From positions 164,175,348-164,239,347 of the forward strand of contig OW386289.2 in assembly GCA_936432065.2 (NCBI GenBank): a stretch of 64,000 nt of DNA, in the 5' to 3' direction. The position numbers and the translations under genes were made by a program. The stretch comes from Rutpela maculata (Eukaryota; Arthropoda; Insecta; Coleoptera; Cerambycidae). Each line of letters begins with the position of its first letter. The stretch's first letter is position 1. Shown piece after piece: positions 11,190 to 22,472 of the stretch. The notes under the pieces are model-generated. The model made no database searches. It saw nothing but the letters and a program-made list of their open reading frames with translations, and was not told where the DNA came from.

Positions 11190-12830
11190 TCTTGATCGGA
11201 TAATGCTTCTGCGTTAGGTTGTAGACCAAGGGATTCTAATTTTGGTTGGGATACGGATTCTGGATTATTTGGAAGACTTGCGTTCACATGCAGTCAGGTC
11301 TCATAGGTGTGCCCATTGTATTAATCCCGTAGGTGGCAGCATGGCCACCTACCCCTGATTTCTCAAGCTAATCAACACTTGTGATCTACTTGAGAACAAG
11401 ACCAGGTGAGGTGATAGTTATTCTGATCACACTGGGTCATAAGTCCCCCAGTGACATTTCGTTATTCGTTGAAAGAGTAGGCCAGTGACACAACACATGC
11501 TTTGCAGTCTGGTCCTCCAGATTATATCCTCTACACTTGAGGTTATCTATAACTCCCAGTGTATGAAGGTGTTTGTTTAGTCTGCAATGCCCTGTTAGCA
11601 ATCACATATAGCTCCGCAGATTACTCCTGGACACTGGACAACTGGAAACAAGTTTGCCTAGCTGACGTATGGCTAAAGCATTCTGCACCAATTTAAACCA
11701 CTCCAACACTGCGAGTGGTGTTTGACTATATAGTTCTTTAACAGGGAGCTGTGGGCTGAATCCGATAGCTGTTACAAGTTCCAGATCATGCAGAGCTTGC
11801 TCAGATTCCTTACATATCTAGGGTCTTTCTAATTTTTAGTACCAGCCCAGTGTCTGTTCTACAATTGTTTAGGGCAAGCAAGGCTGTCCGTTGATAGGCG
11901 CACAGTTTTACTACTGGCGTTGCATTAGTGGTTTTTATTAACGCTTGCAGAGCTCCTACTAGTTTCGCATGAAATATAATGGTATGTGTGCCTAGGGGTA
12001 TTCATGAGAGTAGATCTAGTTCTACTGTGTAGACCCCAGCATCTGATCTGCAGTCCATTTTTGAACCATCTGTGTATATTTACATGTCCAGCTCATCACT
12101 TCCAGACGCATTCAAACTTGTTGAAATTATATATAGGGTGGATAAGATTGGCCCACAAGTTCCAGAAGTGAAATTTGCATTGTAGCCTCCCCCAGAATAT
12201 GAGCATGTCTCGTAACCGTGTCCTTTATATATAATTGGGCTACAGATGGAAATCTCGGAGCAGTCCTCAACGCCACCTTCTCTATGAATAGGTTCAACGA
12301 AGGCAAGCAGAGTATAATTTCCATTGTAGTTATAGGCGTTATTTTCATCGCTCCAGTAACGCAAAGGAATACCAATCTTTGAACATGCTGTAGTTAGACA
12401 CTGCTATTTTTTGCCTTACTCTGGTGGTCAACCACACTATGGCTGTGTAGCAAAGAATGAGTCTTATCACAGCAGAGTGAGATCTTGAGTGAAAAACCCC
12501 AGGACTTACCGACCACCCTGCAACACTGTCAGAAGACTGCACGTGCCTTATTTATCTTAACTTCCATATGCCTCTTCCAATTTAGGGTGAGGTCAAGTAT
12601 GACTCACCACTCATTAAGTGGAGTTAAGTGCCCGATAATTTGGGCATTTTCATATCGGGTAGTTTCTTTTTCTTGGTGAATAGTATGAGCTCAGTTTTCT
12701 GGGGGTTAACCGAGAGGGAGTGTTCTATGTATCGATTATCGACTAACTTGAGGACTGTTTGCATAAGTTCACATAACAGACCCCCAATGTTTCCATTTTG
12801 GCAATATTATTTTCCATGGAAATAGAAACT
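11190..12830 (-). pseudogene. LINE (LOA/jockey-type) ORF2 remnant: RT thumb, RNase H, zinc knuckle; unit 1
   Basis: On the minus strand three frames together read like the C-terminal half of a non-LTR retrotransposon ORF2. First comes a post-RT region with GKSWGFSP-like and ILCYTAIVW motifs (about 12540-12400). Then LCVTGAMKITPITTMEIIL (about 12365-12305) matches the CITGAMRTTPTAAME signature. A degraded RNase H stretch follows, and finally a Cys/His element with CRGYNLEDQTAKHVLCHWP (about 11548-11470), like the C-terminal knuckle of LOA/jockey-group proteins. Many frameshifts and stops are present and the polymerase active site is missing, so it is a dead 5'-truncated copy. The same family recurs at 60.7-61.1 kb. 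Confidence 0.7.
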
Positions 12831-12896
12831 CCAATTGTTAGAATATCTGAATCTGCATCTGCATCTGCAATTAATGATGCCGAAAATCTTTGGAAG

Positions 12897-13561
12897 CAGT
12901 CTCAGTGGAAGTATAGTAACGACAAAAAAATTTTTTAAAATTTTTATTGTGCAAATAGGCTTAGAAGGTCATGAAACGTCGAGATTTTAAGTTTGAGCGA
13001 AAAAAAATTTCTGTCTGTCTGTCGGTCTGTCTGTAACTTTTTTTGTGCGCACGTTTACTCTGGAACTGTTTAAGATATTGGTTTGAAATTTAGTACACAT
13101 ATGTACTTTAACGAGATCTGGAACTAGATTATATTTTCATCTCGTTCTGTGTAAATTGGGGTAAATTTGAGGTAAATAGCTAATTCAAGCAGGCAGAAAA
13201 TTGGTATTTAGTATATACAAGAGAAGCTAACGTATCAAACAAATTTTTGGCATTAGCCACCCCCATTACGACCCCCACCATTATTAAAGGGGATAAAAAA
13301 ATGTGATTTAGTGTGTGTACAAGAACCAAAAACCTCAAAATATTGTTTTACTTCATCAACCCCCCACTAATACCTACGTACCACCTCCCCTACCGCACTA
13401 CCGATGTGGGGTATCGTTTTATTGGTTTTTGGGGTAGAGGATTTCAAATATTATATAATTAAAGTTCCATAAGCAATTATTTCCACAAATTTTTTTCGTT
13501 GTGAGTGACTTGGATAGAAAATCTGGATGTGGAAGTCGTGATTCCTTGGGCAGCGGTTTAT
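12897..13561 (+). repeat. W repeat, copy 1 (in duplication unit 1)
   Basis: This is a forward copy of an abundant interspersed repeat of about 680-780 bp. It starts CAGTGGAAGTATAGTAACGA and passes through a TCTGTCTGTCGG tract, a TACTCTGGAACTGTTT block and several CCACCCCCA-rich blocks. It ends GTGATTCCTTGGGCAGCGG. More complete copies have inverted termini (CTTCCACATCCAG / CTGGATGTGGAAG). It is non-coding. Confidence 0.8.
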
Positions 13562-14954
13562 TGTTATTAGATTAAAGTTTTCAATATTTCCTGCTGTGAT
13601 CACAAATTATCTCGAAGAATTTGTCTTGATAATATTTGGTAAATTGAGTTTGATATTATCCGCCTTATCATTTACGTTATAAAAATTGATGAGTTCCTGC
13701 CTTTTACAAGCCGAACACTCACAATGAGAGCAACAGATTTTTCACCAACGAAAGGTTGTTAACGGCAACAAACTCTCGGGAAAAAACAAAACATGAATTT
13801 TTATTTACTATTTATATAATTTTCTTTATTCTGAAATATGAAAGAAGCCATAATTATATTCAAAATAACCCAACTGTAACTAACACGCTCATGGACAACA
13901 GTATCCTCTCTAAACTAACCCACAGGTAGCCTCAATTGTTAACACTAAATTGTTAAGTTAAACTGAACTGTTTCTACGTCCAAAAAGAACAATGCCAAGG
14001 GCACACTTCTTCAGCAAACATTTTATTGCTCTCCCTTTGAGATTCACTGCGATGGATCTGAAGAGGCATATCACAAAATTAATGAGTTAGAAATGTTTAC
14101 TTCAAAAGTAGAACATTTTAAATTTAGATACAGAAAATTCTTTCTTTAAATTAAAAATTCCTACTTTTAAAAGTAGTATGTTATTACTGTATATTTTTTA
14201 TACAAAATTTTGTCATTGGTAATTTCAGTGAATAATAAAATAATAATAAATATTAAAAAAATTTTTGTATGAAAATCAAACAATTTGTGCTTGAGTCAGG
14301 AGGCGTTATTATAATAATGTTTTCTTCAGAGTCTATTTCGCTTACAAAATCGATTGCCTTGTAGGTCGTGTAGATTCGCAATAAATCCATTTGAATATAT
14401 TTTAAAGCGTCTGTCGATATACACGAGGTCTACCAGATGTTTGTACCACTTGTTAAAGAAAAGAGACAATTGAGTAAATTTATATAGTGCTTTCTTCTAT
14501 ACAGGCAATTTTATTTAGATATTATTCGTTTTAGCCATCGATGGCATATTATTAGCTTACATTGTTTAGGAGATGATTAAAAAATTAATCATCTTCAGAT
14601 GATATCAATATGGTTGGAGAAACCTACGTCGATTGATAGTATTCGAGTATAGTGTTCGTGTTTTGGTGTTTTATTAAAGTGTAGAATTGGTAACGCATAT
14701 TCAAATGCATACAGAGATAACCTATATTTCTAAAAAAGTAGTTGAAGTATTTGAAATTTTGTAACGAATTTAATAACTATACAAAATCTACTTATGCATC
14801 GAAATTTTCGATAATCATTAGACTAATCTTAGAAATGAGTAAAATGTAGATAGATATTGGTCGAAAGGTAGACCTACAGCAAAAAATATTATTTATTTTA
14901 TTTATTGTTCATTCCATACTATCAATCACATAGTATACAGTATATACAGTAGTC

Positions 14955-16595
14955 TCTTGATCGGATAATGCTTCTGCGTTAGGTTGTAGACCAAGGGATT
15001 CTAATTTTGGTTGGGATACGGATTCTGGATTATTTGGAAGACTTGCGTTCACATGCAGTCAGGTCTCATAGGTGTGCCCATTGTATTAATCCCGTAGGTG
15101 GCAGCATGGCCACCTACCCCTGATTTCTCAAGCTAATCAACACTTGTGATCTACTTGAGAACAAGACCAGGTGAGGTGATAGTTATTCTGATCACACTGG
15201 GTCATAAGTCCCCCAGTGACATTTCGTTATTCGTTGAAAGAGTAGGCCAGTGACACAACACATGCTTTGCAGTCTGGTCCTCCAGATTATATCCTCTACA
15301 CTTGAGGTTATCTATAACTCCCAGTGTATGAAGGTGTTTGTTTAGTCTGCAATGCCCTGTTAGCAATCACATATAGCTCCGCAGATTACTCCTGGACACT
15401 GGACAACTGGAAACAAGTTTGCCTAGCTGACGTATGGCTAAAGCATTCTGCACCAATTTAAACCACTCCAACACTGCGAGTGGTGTTTGACTATATAGTT
15501 CTTTAACAGGGAGCTGTGGGCTGAATCCGATAGCTGTTACAAGTTCCAGATCATGCAGAGCTTGCTCATATTCCTTACATATCTAGGGTCTTTCTAATTT
15601 TTAGTACCAGCCCAGTGTCTGTTCTACAATTGTTTAGGGCAAGCAAGGCTGTCCGTTGATAGGCGCACAGTTTTACTACTGGCGTTGCATTAGTGGTTTT
15701 TATTAACGCTTGCAGAGCTCCTACTAGTTTCGCATGAAATATAATGGTATGTGTGCCTAGGGGTATTCATGAGAGTAGATCTAGTTCTACTGTGTAGACC
15801 CCAGCATCTGATCTGCAGTCCATTTTTGAACCATCTGTGTATATTTACATGTCCAGCTCATCACTTCCAGACGCATTCAAACTTGTTGAAATTATATATA
15901 GGGTGGATAAGATTGGCCCACAAGTTCCAGAAGTGAAATTTGCATTGTAGCCTCCCCCAGAATATGAGCATGTCTCGTAACCGTGTCCTTTATATATAAT
16001 TGGGCTACAGATGGAAATCTCGGAGCAGTCCTCAACGCCACCTTCTCTATGAATAGGTTCAACGAAGGCAAGCAGAGTATAATTTCCATTGTAGTTATAG
16101 GCGTTATTTTCATCGCTCCAGTAACGCAAAGGAATACCAATCTTTGAACATGCTGTAGTTAGACACTGCTATTTTTTGTCTTACTCTGGTGGTCAACCAC
16201 ACTATGGCTGTGTAGCAAAGAATGAGTCTTATCACAGCAGAGTGAGATCTTGAGTGAAAAACCCCAGGACTTACCGACCACCCTGCAACACTGTCAGAAG
16301 ACTGCACGTGCCTTATTTATCTTAACTTCCATATGCCTCTTCCAATTTAGGGTGAGGTCAAGTATGACTCACCACTCATTAAGTGGAGTTAAGTGCCCGA
16401 TAATTTGGGCAGTTTCATATCGGGTAGTTTCTTTTTCTTGGTGAATAGTATGAGCTCAGTTTTCTGGGGGTTAACCGAGAGGGAGTGTTCTATGTATCGA
16501 TTATCGACTAACTTGAGGACTGTTTGCATAAGTTCACATAACAGACCCCCAATGTTTCCATTTTGGCAATATTATTTTCCATGGAAATAGAAACT
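14955..16595 (-). pseudogene. LINE (LOA/jockey-type) ORF2 remnant; unit 2
   Basis: This is the duplicate of the LINE remnant in unit 1, with the same frameshifts, so it arose by duplication rather than by a second insertion. The same GAMKITPITTME and Cys/His knuckle signatures are present at +3765. Confidence 0.7.
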
Positions 16596-16661
16596 CCAAT
16601 TGTTAGAATATCTGAATCTGCATCTGCATCTGCAATTAATGATGCCGAAAATCTTTGGAAG

Positions 16662-17326
16662 CAGTCTCAGTGGAAGTATAGTAACGACAAAAAAAATTTT
16701 TAAAATTTTTATTGTGCAAATAGGCTTAGAAGGTCATGAAACGTCGAGATTTTAAGTTTGAGCGAAAAAAAATTTCTGTCTGTCTGTCGGTCTGTCTGTA
16801 ACTTTTTTTGTGCGCACGTTTACTCTGGAACTGTTTAAGATATTGGTTTGAAATTTAGTACACATATGTACTTTAACGAGATCTGGAACTAGATTATATT
16901 TTCATCTCGTTCTGTGTAAATTGGGGTAAATTTGAGGTAAATAGCTAATTCAAGCAGGCAGAAAATTGGTATTTAGTATATACAAGAGAAGCTAACGTAT
17001 CAAACAAATTTTTGGCATTAGCCACCCCCATTACGACCCCCACCATTATTAAAGGGGATAAAAAAATGTGATTTAGTGTGTGTACAAGAACCAAAAACCT
17101 CAAAATATTGTTTTACTTCATCAACCCCCCACTAATACCTACGTACCACCTTCCCTACCGCACTACCGATGTGGGGTATCGTTTTATTGGTTTTTGGGGT
17201 AGAGGATTTCAAATATTATATAATTAAAGTTCCATAAGCAATTATTTCCACAAATTTTTTTCGTTGTGAGTGACTTGGATAGAAAATCTGGATGTGGAAG
17301 TCGTGATTCCTTGGGCAGCGGTTTAT
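16662..17326 (+). repeat. W repeat, copy 2 (in duplication unit 2)
   Basis: This is the duplicate of the W copy in unit 1, differing by one or two bases (for example in the A/T run near 16690 and at 17152). Confidence 0.8.
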
Positions 17327-17690
17327 TGTTATTAGATTAAAGTTTTCAATATTTCCTGCTGTGATCACAAATTATCTCGAAGAATTTGTCTTGATAATAT
17401 TTGGTAAATTGAGTTTGATATTATCCGCCTTATCATTTACGTTATAAAAATTGATGAGTTCCTGCCTTTTACAAGCCGAACACTCACAATGAGAGCAACA
17501 GATTTTTCACCAACGAAAGGTTGTTAACGGCAACAAACTCTCGGGAAAAAACAAAACATGAATTTTTATTTACTATTTATATAATTTTCTTTATTCTGAA
17601 ATATGAAAGAAGCCATAATTATATTCAAAATAACCCAACTGTAACTAACACGCTCATGGACAACAGTATCCTCTCTAAACTAACCCACAG

Positions 17691-18424
17691 ATTGTATAAA
17701 TAGATGCTGGCCAAACTTGTAGTGGACTGGAGAAGCTTCTCCGTTAAGTCTTGAATATTAATTAAATTAAGACAATATTTTCTTATCATAGGCTAAGATG
17801 AGATTCGAGAGCTTGAAGTGAAACCACTGGAATAGATTTCAGAGCACACAAACAAATCTTGCCATTAACATCCTTGAGAGATTACTTATTATAAACTTTT
17901 GTTTAAAACCAGTATATTCAGCTTCCATAATGACTTCCTCCTCAAGGCATGCTCTTAAATATTATATAAAGACGAAATAATTTAATTTTCATGGCCATCT
18001 ACAATGATTTATGCGAAGCATAAATATAAAATATGTCGGCCTCTGTTTTATTTCATGTCATACTTTCTTTCATTGTCTCCTTCATTCTCATTTTTATATC
18101 ATATTTTATTTCTCAATAACACGTGCTTGGACTGCTGAAATTTGCACACAGGCGGGTATATTTTCCGTTTTCATTGTCAAGAATAAATTATAAAGATTGG
18201 TTTAAATATGGCGTAACAATAAAAAAGATATTAGGAGTTACATAGAATATCAGCTGGCACTCTAACAGATTAACAGATCAGTATATAAAAAGATGAAACA
18301 TAGTAGAAAAATCTATGAGGCCAGTTATTAAAGTAAAAAAAGGTTACTATGGTTGTGTAAATTTTACAAATGTTTGTAACATTTATGTTTAAATAAATAA
18401 AACACTTTCTCATTTCTCATGCGA
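17691..18424. other. No gene seen
   Basis: This is single-copy-looking A+T-rich sequence after the duplication. The 60-codon frame at 18011-18193 shows no motif. Confidence 0.4.
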
Positions 18425-18640
18425 AGACGATATGGTATCTTGGTGTACATAATAATATAGACCAACATCTTCGTGGAATAATCCCACTTTTTAGAAAATT
18501 TAGATATGTAAGAGTTTTTATTGAATCGCATTTACGGTACGGAATAATAGGTTGGACTATGATGCTAAATTTTAATTTAAATTTGATATATTTCAAAAAA
18601 GAGTTTTAAAAATCATGCATCATCATCGCTCGCAGACAAA
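18425..18640 (+). pseudogene. LINE reverse-transcriptase scrap (CR1/jockey-like)
   Basis: Reading the plus strand gives WYLGVH, then DQHLRG, RKFRYVRVFIESHLRYGIIGW and a following KSC/LKIM-like stretch. This is the post-active-site region of many LINE RTs, with a YLGV motif, a charged helix and an LRYGIIGWG-like block. It is interrupted by stops and an internal deletion between the YLGV block and the RK helix. It is a dead fragment that abuts the G repeat. Confidence 0.55.
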
Positions 18641-19306
18641 AAATTTTCACATCATTGTGTTAGTGAACGAATTCTGAACAACTTCCAAATGTCCGTCTGT
18701 CCGTCCGTCCGTCCGTCTGTCCGTCCGTCCGTCACGTTTCTTGTAAGCACGATAACTCAAGAAAGAAAAATCCGATTGTACTGAAATTTGGACAGTAAGT
18801 TAGTGTTAGCCAGAGGAAGAACCCTTGTTTTTGAATAAAATCGATCAGTAAATAAAAATGTTATTAATGATTTAAATTTGAAAAAAAATTTTTTTGTCTT
18901 TTATGTTTTTGTAATTGAATAGAAATCTGGTGAAATGATATTTTATTTTAATATTTAAATATTTATATATTTTACAAATATACATTTCATGATGTAATAT
19001 ACAACCGTGGAAATATAATTTTAGCTCGTCTCTTATAATGTAAAAATTTACGTTTTTTTACGTGTTAAGTGGTGGTGTAGTTCTTGGTGGTCCCGGGTTC
19101 GAAACCCAAATGGTATAGTTTTTTTTTAATTTTTACTTTATTTTAGACTGAGTCTTTTACCAACTAAGTTCGCACTATAAAATTAAAAATGTCTAAAACT
19201 AACATTATTTACAAACAACTGCGAAGAGTATCCTATAGAATGTGTAACAATTATATAAAAAGTTCAGTGAACAGGCGAAGAGTACGTTTTTAGCTTGTTT
19301 TGTCTT
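18641..19306 (-). repeat. G repeat with tRNA-like segment, copy 1
   Basis: This is a reverse-oriented copy of a family also seen at 30.3, 44.8 and 63.9 kb. Shared blocks are GAATTCTGAAC, a GACGGACGGACGG tract (seen on + as CCGT repeats at 18690-18733), a TAACTCAAGAAAG block, TATATAATTGTTACACATTC and the terminal GCGAAGAGTA. At 19060-19120 on the plus strand is a tRNA-like B box, CGGGTTCGAAACCC. It is non-coding. Confidence 0.6.
19060..19120 (+). other. tRNA-like sequence inside the G repeat
   Basis: GGGTTCGAAACCC has the invariant TTCGA loop, and GGGT/ACCC pairs as a T-arm. An A-box-like AGTGGTGGTGTAGT lies about 20 bases upstream. I cannot fold a full cloverleaf with a matching acceptor stem, so I call it tRNA-derived rather than a working tRNA gene. 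Confidence 0.4.
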
Positions 19307-20628
19307 ACACTAGCCATCAAACAACATTCCGAAAATGAAACAATTATATGCGAAGGATATCTACATTATACAACTAGAGACAAAAGTACCAAAAGAATTC
19401 CAAAAATGTCAATTTTCCCAATTTAACAAAATCTTTAAAGAGAGACAAGAAAATGTTCCACAACGTAGTACATAGTTTTCCATAACGATTTATCTCTGTG
19501 CTGACTTTGAATTTGGGGATGTCTAATATGCGTGATGTGTCCATGTTTTCCCAAGTTTCGTTAGCAGATGATTAAAATGGCATTATAATATAAATAAATA
19601 AAGCAGCAAGATATTTAGTTTGGTCTCGTAAAATCATAACATACTCAAAACTGTCGCTGCCTAAATTATCAAACAATATCCCACAAGGAGTCTACCGCAG
19701 AATCCTCTTAGTACGAATCTCTCATATTTCAGTTATAATAAAAATTTAGTACAAGAAAAAAGTTGGACCATATCTTATTCATGCAGCTATTCAAAGTTTC
19801 TATATCGTTTGTATGCCATTAGTGGTATTAACTTTAATGATATATATTATAAGTACTTAAGAAATGTCTTGAAAGACTCACACATTTTATAGGCGATAAA
19901 AATTCTCTATGAACGATATTTTATAGCTTATAGTGGAAAATAGGTTAGGGACGTATTTTCTGAAGTTATCTAAAGTGTTTGAACTTTTCAATGTGGTATC
20001 ATGGGGGCGAGCGTAGAGGCATCTGGACCGTACAGTGAGTTTAGTTTTACTGTGTTTTCTATCTGAATTAGTTTTAGATCCATATGGACACATTTTCTAA
20101 CTTCTAATTTGGTTTTAAGCCAATTGCTGTTAAATAAAACCGAATCTGTTCCGCCCAACCACACATTCACAACGACGCTACGCTACGTGGTTGTCTGGTT
20201 GGCTCCGGGCCGGGCTTCGCCTAGGTACATAACCTGTACGGAAATATTAATAAATCTTTTTGAATTGAAAATTGAAATTGACATAATGAAGCAACGTTCA
20301 GCACGGATAGTACTTGGTACTGGGGAAACATAGCGATCTCGTCCCACCTTCTAGCGGCTTGTATATCAGCGTATACGCGGAAGCTATGTAATTTCAAGAC
20401 GAGGATTACATAGTGAATATACTATCCGTTGGAGGGGATGTAAAGCAGGCGGTCTTTCGCCTATTAACTAAGTAATGACTCTTACAAAAACATGTAATGC
20501 ATATCTAGCAAATAAAAAAACAATTATGAATCAAACACATACCTTCCTCTTCTATTCAATGTGTGGCGTGCTTATTATGTTTATTTTCATGATAATTAAG
20601 TATAAATACCCAATAAGCTGATGGCAAC
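19307..20628. other. No supported gene; GC-richer patch at 20110-20460
   Basis: The patch around 20130-20220 and 20285-20460 is richer in G+C than its surroundings and contains short inverted words, but no domain or splice-bounded frame could be recognised. The frames at 19887-20333 on both strands overlap. It may be an unidentified repeat. Confidence 0.35.
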
Positions 20629-20775
20629 TGTAGGGTACTAGCCTACATACTGATACCATCACCATGGATAATATATAACAAAACACATTTATTATAAAAT
20701 TTACATCTTTCAATCTGAATATAAATATTTATTTAAAAAGTTTATTTTTATTAATATAGCTACTATATCGCTATA
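20629..20775 (+). repeat. Left LTR (147 bp)
   Basis: The repeat starts TGTAGGGTACTAGCC and ends ATATCGCTATA. It is identical to the right LTR. The usual terminal CA is absent, because the repeat ends in TA at the boundary set by the GCAAC duplication. Confidence 0.9.
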
Positions 20776-20895
20776 TATATCGGTGACCCCGAACGTCTTC
20801 ACGCATTGTATACCTCCTGAGAGTTAAAGACAGTTGTCAAAGATTAATTATGAAGACTGAAGTTTAATAACTTTTGACAGTGTTGTTAAATAGTT

Positions 20896-20979
20896 ATGGA
20901 CATGGACATTCTAGACAGCTTTTCCAGTCGCGACAAGAATATGGGGCCGAACCAAACTGCTCGTGCTGCTAACCGCTGA
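20896..20979 (+). CDS. 27-codon ORF in the LTR element, possible gag start remnant
   Basis: The first sizeable ATG after the primer site opens a short frame (MDMDILDSFSSR and onward) that ends at TGA 20977. It is too short to name. It could be what is left of a gag start after deletion, or chance. Confidence 0.25.
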   Translation: MDMDILDSFSSRDKNMGPNQTARAANR

Positions 20980-21217
20980 TGACGGACGACGTCCATAACG
21001 AAGACAGCCAGCTAAAGGTCGACCGTTCCATAGATATCTTCGCTAGACACGGATTCCTCAGTCACTCCATGAAGATAGTACCGAGATACGAATCATACTA
21101 GATTTTCAGAAGACTTGTTATTACTTACTCAATTATGTACATGTACAGGTAAGTACTCTGCTATATGACTCCCTGCAATGTAAAACCAGCTTATCAAGTG
21201 TATCAATTTATTAATTA

Positions 21218-21528
21218 TTCACTATTTTAATTGTCTCGCCAGCTTTTCTTTAGCCAAAGCTGCTATAGTTGGTGCGACATCTTTGAGAAAAGCTCAATCC
21301 AATTATGATTGCAAACTCATTCACTATTTTAATTGTCTCGCCAGCTTTTCTTTAGCCAAAGCTGCTATAGCTGGTGCGACATCTTTTAGAGAAACTCAAT
21401 CCAATTATGATTGCAAACTTATTCACTATTTTAATTGTCTCGCCAGCTTTTCTTTAGCCAATGCTGCTATAGCTGGTGCGACATCTTTGAAAGACGCTCA
21501 ATCCAATTATGATTGCAAACTTTCATTC
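21218..21528 (+). repeat. 102-bp minisatellite, three copies, inside the LTR element
   Basis: ACTATTTTAATTGTCTCGCC recurs at 21221, 21323 and 21425, an exact period of 102 bp (34 codons). Because the period is a multiple of three, one frame stays open across the array (21283-21534, repeating SNYDCKL and FNCLASFSLA). The copies differ at a few positions. It is probably an expanded 3' untranslated module, since nothing else suggests a protein. Confidence 0.85.
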
Positions 21529-21747
21529 ACTTAGCACACGCTTGCTGCTTTATTTCAATTTATCAATGACATATAACATACATTAAGGATAATGTTATTA
21601 CAAAAATAAATGTCCTTGTTTTACGTTATTATGTCACCTATCAATCAAATATGACTTTTCTTTTTACTAATTATTATTATTATTTCTAACTTTTATTTTA
21701 AATCTGATACCTTGGTAAGTTGGTTTCTTCGTTGTAGGGGGGAGTAA

Positions 21748-21894
21748 TGTAGGGTACTAGCCTACATACTGATACCATCACCATGGATAATATATAACAA
21801 AACACATTTATTATAAAATTTACATCTTTCAATCTGAATATAAATATTTATTTAAAAAGTTTATTTTTATTAATATAGCTACTATATCGCTATA
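21748..21894 (+). repeat. Right LTR (147 bp)
   Basis: This repeat is identical to the left LTR. It is preceded by the polypurine tract and TAA, and followed by the GCAAC target duplication. Confidence 0.9.
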
Positions 21895-22060
21895 GCAACA
21901 TAAAAAAATTTTTCACAGTAAAATAAACTACTTTTATATAATATTAAATCATAATAACCAACAAAGTTAAGGATTAATACCATAAAACTGTCATGTACCG
22001 TGTGTATTAAAATGTACACAACGTGATAAAGTGAACTTTATTTCATTTTAAAATCTTTAA

Positions 22061-22472
22061 ACCGCTGCCCAAGGAATCACTACTTCCACATCCAGATGTT
22101 CTATCCAAGTCTCTCACAACGAAAAAAATTTTGATACTCTATTTGCACGCTAGGATGTGGAAATAATTGTTTATAGAACTAATATAATATTTAAAATCGC
22201 CTACCCCAAAAACTCATCAAATGATATGCCACATTGGTAGTGGGGTGGGGATGGTGGAAGGGGAGTGGTAGTGGGGGTGGATGAAGTAAAAAAAAATTTG
22301 AAGCCTTTGGTTCTTGTACACACATTAAATCACAATTTTATTTTCTTCACCTCCTTTAAAATGGGTTGGGAGTAGTAATGGGGGTGGCTAATGCCAAACA
22401 TTTTTTTGAGACCTTAGCTTTTGTTGTACATACTAAATACCAGTTTTACGGACTCTTACTTGCTTGATTTTT
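22061..22472 (-). repeat. W repeat, copy 3 (truncated)
   Basis: The reverse-oriented copy begins CCGCTGCCCAAGGAATCAC and TTCCACATCCAGA. It carries the GGTGGAAGGGGAGTGG and ATGGGGGTGGCTAATGCC blocks and breaks off after the CTTGCTTGATTT block, so the TCTG-rich half is missing. Confidence 0.75.

Larger units (their letters stand above)
10161..13925. repeat. Tandem duplication, unit 1 of 2 (3,765 bp)
   Basis: Every base from 10161 to 13925 recurs at +3765 (13926-17690) with only a handful of substitutions that I could spot (for example near 11811, 12413, 12650 and 13387) and no length change. The breakpoints share the trinucleotide CAG: it precedes unit 1, ends unit 1 and ends unit 2. The unit holds a decayed LINE 3' end and one W repeat. 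The duplication is very recent, or it is an assembly artefact of two haplotypes. Confidence 0.9.
13926..17690. repeat. Tandem duplication, unit 2 of 2 (3,765 bp)
   Basis: This is the second unit of the duplication described at 10161. The flank after it (ATTGTATAAATAG) differs from the sequence after unit 1, which re-enters the unit start, so the array is exactly two copies here. Confidence 0.9.
20629..21894. mobile_element. Young non-autonomous LTR retrotransposon (TRIM-like), 1,266 bp
   Basis: Two 147-bp direct repeats (20629-20775 and 21748-21894), identical in every base I compared, flank a 972-bp interior. The pentamer GCAAC lies immediately outside both ends (20624-20628 and 21895-21899) as a 5-bp target duplication. 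Just inside the left LTR, TGACCCCGAACGTC (20784-20797) closely matches the complement of the tRNA-Trp 3' end. This primer site is, from memory, used by CsRn1-type Gypsy elements. A polypurine tract, AGGGGGGAG (21736-21744), sits just before the right LTR. There is no gag or pol, so movement would need proteins from another element. The identical LTRs point to very recent insertion. Confidence 0.9.

Noticed and set aside
11986..12825. Plus-strand frames duplicated at 15751-16590
   Set aside because: They are antisense shadows of the minus-strand LINE remnant, copied with the duplication.
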